DNA from: Calothrix sp. NIES-2098
GTDB lineage: Bacteria > Cyanobacteriota > Cyanobacteriia > Cyanobacteriales > Nostocaceae
DNA: 64,000 nt
Assembly (NCBI GenBank): GCA_002368175.1
Contig: AP018172.1
Coordinates: 2,168,001 to 2,232,000 of the forward strand
Direction: 5' to 3'
Position numbers and translations under genes: made by a program. Position 1 is the first letter of the stretch. Every line of letters begins with the position of its first letter. The notes beneath the pieces were generated by a model. It saw only the letters and a list, made by a program, of their open reading frames with translations. It ran no database searches and was not told the DNA's origin. Shown here one piece after another: positions 35,099-44,422 of the stretch.

Positions 35099-38059
35099 CT
35101 AATGAATTCCGCAAAAGGGATCGCGTTCTTTATCGACTTCGTTGGGTTGTAATTCTAGTTCAGCACGGTAAACACATCCTGGTTGCTTGAGGCTTTCTTG
35201 CTTGTTTGATGTCCAGTAAGGTACTTCACCTGCGTGCATTCTTAAAATACCTTGATTGTCGAGGGTGACACGATATTGGCAAGGGTAATCTGTGATGACA
35301 TCGGGTTTACTTAATGCGCCGATGCGTATCCATTTTTTAGTATTGGTTTGTGCATCTGTTTGCACTACATAAAAGGTGTGTTGTCCATTTTTGGGGAAGG
35401 GAGGTAAGGGATTACTAATTAATCCTGTTCCCGGTTCTGGTGAACCATCGCGTAAATAATGAAATTCTTGCAGCGATTTACTAATATCTTTGTCGGCTTC
35501 AAATACTAAATGATAAGCATCTGGTTGATCGACGGTTGCTGACTCGATCACGTTAATAGCAATATCACCATCATTTAAGTCTTTATTAGGACGTTCAACA
35601 GCAATATTCCATTTCAATTTACCATCAGCAAACAGCGTATAACTTTGTGAGGCAGCAGAGATTACTGAAGTTACATCAATGCCAGGAACATCAATTAAAT
35701 AATGGGGATTTCCTTGACAAAGTAAGACGCTAAATTGCAAGGTTTGATCGATTTCAAATTGGACTTTGATTTTTTTGAGAAAGTCTGCTTCTGATAACCC
35801 TAATTTTTCCATTAAGGTTTTACCATCGAAGCTACCCCAAAGCCGTAAGTCACCATCTTCGTAATCTTGACGGTAAATAATGTTAGTTAATTGTATCCCT
35901 TGCCACTCAGTCCGGACTTTCGCGACGCTTTCTTCAGCAGCTAGTTGATAGAGTTCCTGTCCGGCTTTAAAGATTGTTAGTAGTTCGTTACTTTGGGTTT
36001 TGCGTTTGAAATTGCAAGGTAAATAATAGAATAGATTTTTGACATCTATTTCTAGTTGGTTTGCTCCCTTACGTAGTAATCCTTTTGACTCTTCGGGATC
36101 GAATCTTAATCTGCGTAGTTTCTCGGCATAGCAAGCACCAGCAGAGGTGGCTAATTTGGTAAATTCTAATACAAAGGTAATGCGTTCGGGATTCCAGACG
36201 AAGTAGGGAGATTTACTAAATTCTTGGTAAATGTAGCGCTGTACGAGGTCAAGGCTGCAAGTTTTACCTGATAAAATTAGCCAATCAACTTTGTGGGTAT
36301 TCCAAGCATCGACGGTGCTATCCCCTGGACGTAAGCGACTATCCATCAAGCCTTTAGCTATACCGATCGCTTCTTTGATGGCTGATGATGCGGCGCGATC
36401 GAATTGTTGGCTATCGATGGTGACGCAAATCGTACTAGCATCTTTTACCTGGTATTTAATTGCACTTTGAGTGAGTAATTCATAAATTTGCTGTTCTGAG
36501 AGACTGAAGGTTAAAGAAGAAGCGTCTTCTGGCTGTTTTTGTCCGAGTTTGATTTTGGCAGCTTCAGCATGATCCCAGAGAGTATAAAATGTTTGCAGGC
36601 GTTGGGGTGCTTGTTGCCATCGGGTAGGTAATACTTTCTCGGCTGTATCTAAAGCATCTTTATAAGCAGCGTCACCTTCAGGGTTTTCTTTATCCAAACA
36701 TTTCAAAATACTGCCGCTTTTGAATTGCCCATTTTCGAGAAAGCGTTCGTTTAATTCAGAGTTAATTAAATCTTCTAGCTTGTCGCTTTCTAAATCGCCT
36801 GTGGTAACTGCTGTTAATAAAAAATCGGCGATCGCTACTTTTAAAAGTCGGAATATTCGTAGGGTAATTAACTCGCCCCCTAGCTGTAAATGTCCAGATG
36901 AACCTAATAGTTTGGGTGTGAGTTTATAGTAGCGTCCTCCTAAACCTCGGTCTTCATTATCAGCAAAGAAGGGAGTTTTATCTTCTAAAGTTAATTCAAT
37001 TAATGCTAAGTCTGTAGTTCCGCCACCAATATCTAAAACCAGAACATTTTGCGACCATTTATTGCCTTCTTGACGACAACGAGTTTTGAAAGATTCAATC
37101 CCAATGTTGAGATTACCGCCAAATTCTCGCCAGAGGAAAAATATCGCTACAGAAACGGCTTCATCATAAGCTGTTTGGACATCATCTAACCCTAATTGTT
37201 CAACTAATTCCTTAACTTCTTTACGAACAACAGGTGGGGCGACGGTGGGATAGGTAACAACTGCGGAGAGAAAATCTCCTTCTGAAAATCTGCGTCGGGC
37301 GCGTTGGCGGTAGTCTTCGGTTAAATCAATTAAATGTCCCCAAGCTGCTTGAATTAATTGGTTAACATTAATTGTTTCTTCTGATTCATCTAAGATAACT
37401 GGGAAAGAACGATCCTGACCAAAATAACGTTTGGGAGAGTGATGAAAGCGGCTGATAATTTCTTTTAAAGCACTGCTGGTTCCTTGGGCGATCGCTTTTT
37501 TTCTATTGTCGCTAGCTTCTCTACCCATTTTGAGTTTTAAAGCTGCAAGTTTGGCAATTTCTAACTCACTTTTAATTTCCGTGCTACGGCGATCGATATC
37601 TAATACTACTGGGATGAGATTTTGCGATTCTAGAGTCGGAACGCGAAAGACTTCATGATATATCTGATAGAGTTTTTTACTAACAGCACGCCGAAAGCGA
37701 TCGCTTGTACCTAAGCATAATTCAATTTGGCGCAGTGCTTCTAAAAATCGCTCTCTGTTATCGCTTTCAAAAACTTCACTTAATCGGCCAGATTCAATTT
37801 CTAAATTTTTACTAATGTCAGTAATGAATTTTTCCCAGTCACCAGCACTGACATCTGGTAAAGCAACTTCGACGGGGGAACTTAACCATTGTGCCATGCG
37901 ATCGCGCAGTCGCATTTCTTGTTCTCTAGGTAAGACTTCAGCGATGGGTACTTCGATTGGGTCAAAGAGTGTAACTGTGGAGTTGGATGTGCCAAAATCT
38001 AGGGCAAACCATCCGGGGAATCTTTTTTGTTGTTCGCTATTGAGTTGGGAAGAGTTCAT
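35099..38059 (-). CDS. Hsp70-like actin-fold ATPase (SrfB-like)
   Basis: 986 residues. The actin/Hsp70 fold is shown by phosphate-1 LDFGTSNST (~20-28), a connect-like PTVAPPVVRKEVKELVEQLG (~271-290), phosphate-2 VLDIGGGTTDLAL (~341-353) and an adenosine motif WLILSGKTCSLDLV (~590). Large insertions separate these, and the C-terminal ~350 residues form a beta-rich domain unlike DnaK's substrate domain. The architecture recalls virulence factor SrfB proteins, which pair with a dynamin-like SrfC. A dynamin-like GTPase gene lies upstream, supporting a joint function. No J-protein or GrpE gene is nearby, so it is not a housekeeping chaperone. The start is ATG 38059. Confidence 0.82.
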   Translation of the reverse strand: MNSSQLNSEQQKRFPGWFALDFGTSNSTVTLFDPIEVPIAEVLPREQEMRLRDRMAQWLSSPVEVALPDVSAGDWEKFITDISKNLEIESGRLSEVFESDNRERFLEALRQIELCLGTSDRFRRAVSKKLYQIYHEVFRVPTLESQNLIPVVLDIDRRSTEIKSELEIAKLAALKLKMGREASDNRKKAIAQGTSSALKEIISRFHHSPKRYFGQDRSFPVILDESEETINVNQLIQAAWGHLIDLTEDYRQRARRRFSEGDFLSAVVTYPTVAPPVVRKEVKELVEQLGLDDVQTAYDEAVSVAIFFLWREFGGNLNIGIESFKTRCRQEGNKWSQNVLVLDIGGGTTDLALIELTLEDKTPFFADNEDRGLGGRYYKLTPKLLGSSGHLQLGGELITLRIFRLLKVAIADFLLTAVTTGDLESDKLEDLINSELNERFLENGQFKSGSILKCLDKENPEGDAAYKDALDTAEKVLPTRWQQAPQRLQTFYTLWDHAEAAKIKLGQKQPEDASSLTFSLSEQQIYELLTQSAIKYQVKDASTICVTIDSQQFDRAASSAIKEAIGIAKGLMDSRLRPGDSTVDAWNTHKVDWLILSGKTCSLDLVQRYIYQEFSKSPYFVWNPERITFVLEFTKLATSAGACYAEKLRRLRFDPEESKGLLRKGANQLEIDVKNLFYYLPCNFKRKTQSNELLTIFKAGQELYQLAAEESVAKVRTEWQGIQLTNIIYRQDYEDGDLRLWGSFDGKTLMEKLGLSEADFLKKIKVQFEIDQTLQFSVLLCQGNPHYLIDVPGIDVTSVISAASQSYTLFADGKLKWNIAVERPNKDLNDGDIAINVIESATVDQPDAYHLVFEADKDISKSLQEFHYLRDGSPEPGTGLISNPLPPFPKNGQHTFYVVQTDAQTNTKKWIRIGALSKPDVITDYPCQYRVTLDNQGILRMHAGEVPYWTSNKQESLKQPGCVYRAELELQPNEVDKERDPFCGIH

Positions 38060-38081
38060 GATATTGAAGGGTTAATTTTTA

Positions 38082-38195
38082 ACGCAGAGTTTCGCAGAAT
38101 TTCTTTTCTTCTTAACTTCGCGTCCTTCGCGTCTTTGCGGTTCGTTTCTTGACACTTTCAATGAACCACGAAGGCACGAAGAACACGAAGGAAGA
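38082..38195. repeat. Imperfect inverted repeat in the GTPase-Hsp70 gap
   Basis: CTTCGCGTCCTTCGCGTCTTTGCGG (read in two parts, 38116-38143) pairs imperfectly with GAACCACGAAGGCACGAAGAACACG (38163-38190) to give a long hairpin. It fills most of the 161-base gap in the operon and belongs to a repeat class dispersed through this window. Confidence 0.6.
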
Positions 38196-38220
38196 AAATA
38201 GAAGAGAAATTAGGATTTTT

Positions 38221-40752
38221 TTACCGATAATTACTAACTGCAACATCCGCCAGAATTTGCAACCAAGTAGGAATTGCTAACTGTGATGATTCTCCAGCAG
38301 CTATATATCTCAGCAATGCTTCTTTTTTAGAAAGATTTTGCAAACTGGGAATAATTTGATCCAAAACACCTGCTAATTCTGCATTAACTTGTTGATTGAC
38401 TTCGCTAACATATTGAACAAGGTGGAGACTGGCGCTAGCAGTAATTTCATCTCGTAGTCGCAGGACAAAAAGTTGATGATTACTAGATTTTGAGGAACCA
38501 TTGCGTTCTGGTGCCCAATCAAAGATTTGACCTATATTGTGTTTCTCATCCTGACGTGCTAAGGGAAAAATAATTTCTGGTGAAATCGCTTTTTCTTTAC
38601 TATGAATTTCTGAAATAATTGCTTCTTGCCATTGATTAGGATCGCAACCTAAAAGTAGTTTATAAAAAAGTTCGGCTTCTTCAATACCAAATTTAGATTC
38701 GATATCTGATTCTATTTCTGGATTGAGAGTTGTTAGCAAATATTCGCGTTCTTTGGCGACAATATTTGATAGTTTGTTAAGTAAATCTACAATCGCTTGA
38801 CGAATGCGATCGCGGGCAAATTCTTCTACTTCTTGAACGGTCTTAGCGAAAGTGGGATAAAAATCATCGCTTTTGGTAGGAATAGCCGTATTGACTCTGT
38901 TACCTCGATCGAATAATTTCCCGGCTGCACCTTTAGATTCGGTAATGGCAATTGTGCCATTATTGGCTTTGTTGAACAGTAAAGTCCACTGATTCCAATT
39001 GAGAATTCTATATGTTAACTCGTCTTTGACCACATCGCTGACACCAATTCCTCTTCTATCTTTGAGTGGTTCTTTACCTAAATCTTTTTGAAAATTTCTG
39101 TATGTTTTATCCAAGTTTTCAATCGCAGTACGCAAATCTAGCAAAGCTGGACTATCTGCTTTTGGTATACCTTGTTCGTGAATTTCTTCGATGATATTTT
39201 TCAGGTTATCCTGTTCTTGGCGTACAGCATCAGCAGCCCTTTTCGTATCTTCATAAAGTTGTTTCAACCCATGACTAGCTACGTGTTTTTGAATTAATTC
39301 TCGTAGCTTGCTAATCCCACCATCCTGAGCGAAATAACCTAGTTGTCTACCAAGATAATTACGCGCATCTGATGCTAATAAGCGATCGCTTAATCGCCCC
39401 CATTTCTCTTGTAAACGTCGGGAACGATCTAAATAGTCAGGATAATCTAGGTTAGCTAAAAATTCAGGCGAACCAGCTTTTACTGTAGTTGAACGTTTTG
39501 CTAAATCAGCTAGCCCTAACAGTGGTGATAGTAAAACAATGCGGTCTTTTTGGGTGGTAAATGCACTAGCACCATCAATAGTAGTTTGCAGAACTTTGAG
39601 TTTTTGGAAGACGGTGCTTTCTTGTAAAGGATTATCTAGGTTATCGTTAACTAGTTGATCGAGTTCTCGTTCTCCACCTTCGTTTTCTAAAGGTAGTTGA
39701 TCGAAGCGACCTACACCTACAAGAATTAAATCTTTAAGGTCTTGTCCTGGTCGCTGCTGCTGCATCATAGTAAAGATTCTATTGGCGCGATCGCTTCCTG
39801 GTGACTTACCATTTAACAGCACTAAAATTGTCTGAACTTCGGCTAATTCTCGCAGTGATAAAAATGTATCTCTTGCGCCGGAATTCGCCGCACCCAATCC
39901 TGGAAAGTCGAGTAAAATAAATTCCGCAGCACCATTAACATCCCAAATTTCTCGTGAGATTTTTACTTCTATATCTACACGGTTAATTAGTGGGAAACTA
40001 TTTTGCAATAACTTTGATGGTAATTTTTGTGGGGGACTTGGTAATTTAATATGTGCTGGCGGTAAATCATCAAAGCTAATAGTTTGAATCGCCATCGGCT
40101 GCTCGGCTAGCTGCAATCCTTCATTGGCAGTGGTAGCATCAATTTGGTAGCGCCCACCACACATTGCTTCACCATAGGATTGATAAGCGCGAACAAATAT
40201 AACTAATTCTCGCAATAAATAACGTAACTCTAAATTATTGCTACTTTTCCATGTTTCTTCACACCAGTTAAGAATATCTTTTGGTTCTTTCAGCTTTGTT
40301 AGCAATCCAGGTGGGAGTCCGGCGGCGATGGTTCGGCGGTTAGCCTCCCCAACCATGAAGCGCAGACAATCACTTACGCCTTCATGAGAAAGATACTCGA
40401 CTGTAAAGTTGCCCAACTGCGTAGTAGCAAAGCCATCCTGAGGTATGATGTGGATGGCTGTAACGTTTCCCGTCGTAGGGTTTTCACTAACTGGTAAAGC
40501 ATCGGCGTATCCAATTAAGCTACCTAACAGCAAAGTCTTCCCGCTACTAAATTCACCCATCACCCCGATTTTCACTGGTGAAGTAGCAAGTTCTACAGTT
40601 TTTTCCGCAGCTTCCCGCAGGCGAAACAGACTCTCATCAAGACTAGCTGGTACCCAATCTTCTTGCTTGGAGGGATATTCAGGTACAGAGTCTAATTTCT
40701 GGAGGATGAATTCGCCATATTCTTTAAAACGCTCCAGTTGTTCTGTTTCCAT
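38221..40752 (-). CDS. Dynamin-like GTPase
   Basis: 843 residues. The G domain is clear: G1 GEFSSGKTLL (~66-75), G2 Thr in SENPTTGNVTAIH, G3 LLDFPGLGA (~280), and a divergent G4 LVGVGRFDQL (N/TKxD reduced to RFD). After the G domain come long helices (VRQEQDNLKNIIEEIHEQ, then a helical C-terminal half) as in bacterial dynamin-like proteins. There is no transmembrane segment, so any membrane contact is peripheral. Bacterial dynamins remodel or bind membranes, and some act in phage defence. Here it heads an operon with an Hsp70-like gene and an unknown gene, a GTPase-Hsp70 pairing seen in SrfC/SrfB loci. The start is ATG 40752. Confidence 0.88.
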   Translation of the reverse strand: METEQLERFKEYGEFILQKLDSVPEYPSKQEDWVPASLDESLFRLREAAEKTVELATSPVKIGVMGEFSSGKTLLLGSLIGYADALPVSENPTTGNVTAIHIIPQDGFATTQLGNFTVEYLSHEGVSDCLRFMVGEANRRTIAAGLPPGLLTKLKEPKDILNWCEETWKSSNNLELRYLLRELVIFVRAYQSYGEAMCGGRYQIDATTANEGLQLAEQPMAIQTISFDDLPPAHIKLPSPPQKLPSKLLQNSFPLINRVDIEVKISREIWDVNGAAEFILLDFPGLGAANSGARDTFLSLRELAEVQTILVLLNGKSPGSDRANRIFTMMQQQRPGQDLKDLILVGVGRFDQLPLENEGGERELDQLVNDNLDNPLQESTVFQKLKVLQTTIDGASAFTTQKDRIVLLSPLLGLADLAKRSTTVKAGSPEFLANLDYPDYLDRSRRLQEKWGRLSDRLLASDARNYLGRQLGYFAQDGGISKLRELIQKHVASHGLKQLYEDTKRAADAVRQEQDNLKNIIEEIHEQGIPKADSPALLDLRTAIENLDKTYRNFQKDLGKEPLKDRRGIGVSDVVKDELTYRILNWNQWTLLFNKANNGTIAITESKGAAGKLFDRGNRVNTAIPTKSDDFYPTFAKTVQEVEEFARDRIRQAIVDLLNKLSNIVAKEREYLLTTLNPEIESDIESKFGIEEAELFYKLLLGCDPNQWQEAIISEIHSKEKAISPEIIFPLARQDEKHNIGQIFDWAPERNGSSKSSNHQLFVLRLRDEITASASLHLVQYVSEVNQQVNAELAGVLDQIIPSLQNLSKKEALLRYIAAGESSQLAIPTWLQILADVAVSNYR

Positions 40753-41116
40753 AGAGTATTTTTTGCTCTAAGATAAATTGCTGTGAGTTTTATAACATAA
40801 AAAATGCGCTTATCGCTTTGCAACAATTCAAAACTTGTCTTGTTAAGTTTTGTCAATGGCGGGAACTTCAGCAATTTTTCGCAAAATTAACAATTCAAGA
40901 AAATTAACTATTTTTTAATAAAAAAACTTTGGATAAATAAATTTGAAAATTGTGCTTTTTGCTAGTTATTTTTTGTTTGATATATCAGATAATCAATCTC
41001 ACTGCATTCCTAAAAATCAAGTGCATCTATGACATCTGCCTAAATATTGGCATCAGAGGTAGAAGAATAGATAGGGGTGCTGCATAGAGATAAATTTGGC
41101 AATCATGATTGGTTAG

Positions 41117-41157
41117 ATTCGCGATCGCTCTTAGCGGAGGAGAGTGCGATCGCGAAT
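41117..41157. repeat. Inverted pair of HIP1 sites
   Basis: ATTCGCGATCGC (41117-41128) and GCGATCGCGAAT (41146-41157) are perfect reverse complements with a 17-base loop, each containing a HIP1 octamer. The 12-bp stem makes a stable cruciform or RNA hairpin. Confidence 0.75.
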
Positions 41158-41532
41158 TATCTCTTTTTGTCATTTGTCATTTGTCAACAGTTATTAGTGG
41201 TTTTTTCCTCATCCCCCTTATCTTCCTTGTCCTCCTTGTCTCCCGTGTCCCGGCGTCCCTAAGTCTTTGCGTCTGTGCCCATGAGGGGAGCAAACCCTCT
41301 CGTCACCAGTAAATTTCCGTGTCAGAATCAAGTTCTAAATATTTTTACTGAGTCGAAGATTCCCCAAAACCGCCCGCTGCCATATATTTCCAGTGGATAA
41401 TGGCTGCATTACCAGGTTAATCTTTATGGATCTTTGACCGTTTCTTTACGTAAACTTAACCTAAGTTTATTGAAATTTTAACCAGAAAGCTGTTAACTGA
41501 ATAGTAATTCACTTTTTGCTGCAACATTTGAA

Positions 41533-41579
41533 CCCCCCAATTAACCTAAAATTAATAGGCATTGGGGGGATTCTTTTTT
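41533..41579 (+). terminator. Orphan intrinsic terminator
   Basis: CCCCCCAAT (41533-41541) pairs perfectly with ATTGGGGGG (41561-41569), followed by ATTCTTTTTT. No protein gene ends before it on the plus strand. It may end an unannotated small RNA, or act on the downstream gene's leader. Confidence 0.65.
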
Positions 41580-41921
41580 AGTGATAGCTGAGAATGTAAG
41601 TTAAGTAACAAACTCAGCTAATACGTAAATTAGAAATTTTTTTGCGAACAGAAGTAATAGCTCCGAGATTTTTACTCAGTATTACATCAAAAATTTATCT
41701 TTTTATTTACCTAAAAAATAATGTTTAAATTAGACATAATTTTGTCATAGTTTTGCAATAGTTCTGTCAATAAGATATGTGATGCTTGATTCAACTCTGG
41801 ATGGGTAAATAGTATCAAACTATAACAAACACCAGTGTTTACTTGTTAAAAATTATCAGGCAATCGCCCTGATAAGATTACTGACTTTGCAAATTGCAAT
41901 TTCTGTGTGGTGGAAAAAAAT

Positions 41922-42308
41922 ATGAATTGGAAATTACTAGCTGTAATCCCGATGCTGACTCTAGCTACTGCTGTGCCAGCTTACTCCCAGACAAATACAA
42001 AAGCTCCAAATACTACTAATCCTACTCAAGTTACACAACCTACTCAACCAAGCAACACTACTAAAAAGCCTAGTGCTACGAAAAAGCCAACTACTAAGGC
42101 AAACCAAACTATTGCCCTCAGATTAGGTAGCCAAGGCGCATCAGTTAAAGTTGCTCAAGACTTTTTGAAGAAGCAGGGATTTTACACCGGAAATGTGAAT
42201 GGTGTATTTGATAAACAGACACGTTCAGCTGTTATCAAATTCCAGAAATCTAAAGGCTTAAAAGCGGATGGAATTATTGGACACCGGACTCTGGCTGCTA
42301 TGAAGTAA
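41922..42308 (+). CDS. Secreted peptidoglycan-binding domain protein
   Basis: ATG 41922 is preferred over GTG 41907. Residues 1-23 are a signal peptide (LLAVIPMLTLATAVPAYS-Q). A Thr/Pro/Lys-rich linker (residues ~25-60) is followed by one PG_binding_1 domain: LRLGSQGASVKVAQDFLKKQ, FYTGNVNGVFDKQTRSAVIK and FQKSKGLKADGIIGHRTLAAM. The domain holds the protein to the cell wall in the periplasm. No catalytic domain is fused, so it may be a binding partner or structural protein. A terminator follows. Confidence 0.93.
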   Translation: MNWKLLAVIPMLTLATAVPAYSQTNTKAPNTTNPTQVTQPTQPSNTTKKPSATKKPTTKANQTIALRLGSQGASVKVAQDFLKKQGFYTGNVNGVFDKQTRSAVIKFQKSKGLKADGIIGHRTLAAMK

Positions 42309-42336
42309 AATAGCTAACTCAAGTGACACATCATCT

Positions 42337-42376
42337 AAGAGACTGGTGGGCAAAACTATCAGTCTCTTTATTTTTA
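42337..42376 (+). terminator. Intrinsic terminator after the peptidoglycan-binding gene
   Basis: AAGAGACTG (42337-42345) and CAGTCTCTT (42360-42368) form a perfect 9-bp stem followed by TATTTTTATT, 29 bases after the stop. Confidence 0.8.
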
Positions 42377-42496
42377 TTGTGTTTTTAAGCATCATAAACT
42401 GAGTTTTTTGCCTAATCCCAGACTTGACGGTAAACTCTAAAACACGCCAGAATTAGTACAAAAGTTCCAGTGTATTTCAAGCTGGAGGTCTTCAAA

Positions 42497-43993
42497 ATGA
42501 CTACTGTATTAAGTTGTCGTAATTATATCGACGGTCAATGGTTAAGTGCTTTAGGGGGAGCTACCTTAGAAAGTCGTAACCCTGCTGATAAACATGAAGT
42601 TGTTGCTACTTTCCCCCGTTCCGTAGCAGATGATGTGAATACAGCAGTAGCCGCAGCCCGTCAAGCTTACAAAAGTTGGCGACAAGTTCCCGCCCCAGCC
42701 AGAGCAGAATATATTTTTCGGGTTGGGGAAATATTACTTCAACATAAAGAAGAACTCGCTCAGTTAATTAGTCGGGAGATGGGTAAGCCGCTAACTGAAG
42801 CGAGAGGAGATGTGCAAGAAGGAATTGACTGTGCCTTTTACAGTGCTGGCGAAGGGCGGCGGTTATTTGGGCAAACTACACCCTCAGAAATGCCCAATAA
42901 ATTTGCAATGACACTAAGAATACCTATAGGGGTGTGCGCTTTGATTACTCCTTGGAATTTCCCTGTGGCGATTCCTTGCTGGAAAGCGATGCCAGCATTG
43001 GTATGTGGTAATACTGTAATTCTCAAGCCTGCGGAAGATACCCCAGCTTGTGCAACCAAACTAATTGAAATTTTTGCCGCAGCTGGTTTACCACCTGGAG
43101 TAATTAACTTAGTACATGGTGTCGGTGAAGAAGCAGGGAAAGCTTTAGTCGAGCATCCGGATGTTGATTTAGTGTCTTTTACTGGTTCTTCGGAGACAGG
43201 TGCATTTGTAGGCGCGACTTGCGGACGCACTCACAAGCGCGTGTGTTTGGAAATGGGTGGTAAAAATGCCCAGGTAGTCATGGAAGATGCAGATTTAGAA
43301 CTTGCGCTAGATGGTGCTGTTTGGGGAGCCTTTGGTACAACCGGGCAAAGATGTACCGCTACGAGTCGCTTAATTTTGCATCGCGATATTAAAGAAAAAT
43401 TTACTGCCATGCTTTACGAGCGTACCAGCAAGTTACGCTTAGGGGCTGGCACCGATCCCAATACAGAAATCGGGCCGTTAATTAACGAATCACAACGTCA
43501 ACGGGTAAATAATTATATGGAAATTGCCCGTGAGGAAGGAGCAAAAATTTTAATTGGTGGGGAAATTGCCAGCGAAGAGCGATTAAAAAATGGTTACTTC
43601 TTTCAACCAACTATTTTGGATGAGGTAACTCCTGAAATGCGTGTGGCGCGTGAGGAGATATTCGGGCCAGTAGTAGCATTAATTGAGGTTAATTCTTTTG
43701 AGGAAGCGATCGCTATTCTCAACAACACCAATTACGGTCTTTCTTCCTCAGTTTACACCCGCGATATCAACCGAGCTTTTACTGCCATGCGCGATATTGA
43801 GGCAGGTATCACTTATATTAACGGCCCTACCATTGGTGCGGAAGTACACTTACCTTTTGGTGGTGTAAAGCATACAGGTAACGGTCACAGGGAAGCTGGA
43901 ACTACAGCCTTAGATGTTTTCACTGAATGGAAGAGTGTTTATGTTGACTTTTCTGGCACTTTACAACGCGCTCAGATAGATAATCGGGAGTGA
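42497..43993 (+). CDS. NAD(P)-dependent aldehyde dehydrogenase
   Basis: The frame opens at GTG 42470, but ATG 42497 with CTGGAGG upstream is the likely start (498 residues). Landmarks are ITPWNFPVAIPCWKAMPAL (cofactor loop), KPAEDTPACAT, the FTGSSETGA Rossmann turn, the general base Glu in LEMGGKNAQVV, the catalytic Cys in TTGQRCTATSR, and EEIFGPVVALIEV. All active-site residues are present. The group resembles succinate-semialdehyde/alpha-aminoadipate-type dehydrogenases; the exact aldehyde is not resolved. It is cytoplasmic, monocistronic and follows a terminator. Confidence 0.94.
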   Translation: MTTVLSCRNYIDGQWLSALGGATLESRNPADKHEVVATFPRSVADDVNTAVAAARQAYKSWRQVPAPARAEYIFRVGEILLQHKEELAQLISREMGKPLTEARGDVQEGIDCAFYSAGEGRRLFGQTTPSEMPNKFAMTLRIPIGVCALITPWNFPVAIPCWKAMPALVCGNTVILKPAEDTPACATKLIEIFAAAGLPPGVINLVHGVGEEAGKALVEHPDVDLVSFTGSSETGAFVGATCGRTHKRVCLEMGGKNAQVVMEDADLELALDGAVWGAFGTTGQRCTATSRLILHRDIKEKFTAMLYERTSKLRLGAGTDPNTEIGPLINESQRQRVNNYMEIAREEGAKILIGGEIASEERLKNGYFFQPTILDEVTPEMRVAREEIFGPVVALIEVNSFEEAIAILNNTNYGLSSSVYTRDINRAFTAMRDIEAGITYINGPTIGAEVHLPFGGVKHTGNGHREAGTTALDVFTEWKSVYVDFSGTLQRAQIDNRE

Positions 43994-44422
43994 ACTAACT
44001 ATTGACAAAGCGTTTACAGAAGCGATCAGCGCATTCATAAATTTTGCCTTAATGTTTCTTTGTTTTGCATAAGCATTAGTTGAATTCGTCTAATAAATAG
44101 TTAGCGGTTCTAGAGTTTAGTCTGTGTAATCCTCCGATTGTTTAAACATTTGAAGATCCCAATACTCTCTGTTAAGTTGTCTCAAATTTAATTGTTTTAC
44201 TCCTGTCAGAATACTAAAATACTGATGTTTGAAGGTTGGTCTATGGCTCATTCTAGCCAACCCCGATTGTTTTACCTTGATTTAACAAAACAAGTTTAGA
44301 GTTAACATTTTTGATGCTATAGCTTAACACCCTATTTTAACGATGAGGGATTAGTTAATAGTTTCAAAAAGGTTTGATGGTAGATTTTTTGTTTGTAATA
44401 TCATCTAACAAATAAGTAAATT
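43994..44422. other. Intergenic region before the HEYTH-protein unit
   Basis: 429 AT-rich bases. They probably contain the promoter of the two-gene unit that follows. I see no RNA gene, terminator or repeat element here. Confidence 0.45.

Larger units (their letters stand above)
40753..41921. other. 1.2-kb intergenic region with hairpin and orphan terminator
   Basis: The longest gene-free stretch. It includes the divergent promoters of the GTPase gene and of the peptidoglycan-binding gene, a HIP1 hairpin (41117-41157), a TTGTCCTCC-type short repeat tract (~41200-41265), and a strong terminator at 41533-41579 with no gene before it. The 61- and 67-codon frames at 41077-41312 read through repeat DNA and look spurious. 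A small RNA ending at 41579 is possible. Confidence 0.5.

Noticed and set aside
35099..38059. DnaK chaperone
   Set aside because: Length, large insertions and the absent substrate domain do not fit; no dnaJ/grpE neighbours.
41077..41312. Frames of 61 and 67 codons in the 1.2-kb gap
   Set aside because: They read through TTGTCCTCC-type short repeats (LSSLSSLSP) and have no ribosome site or conserved look.
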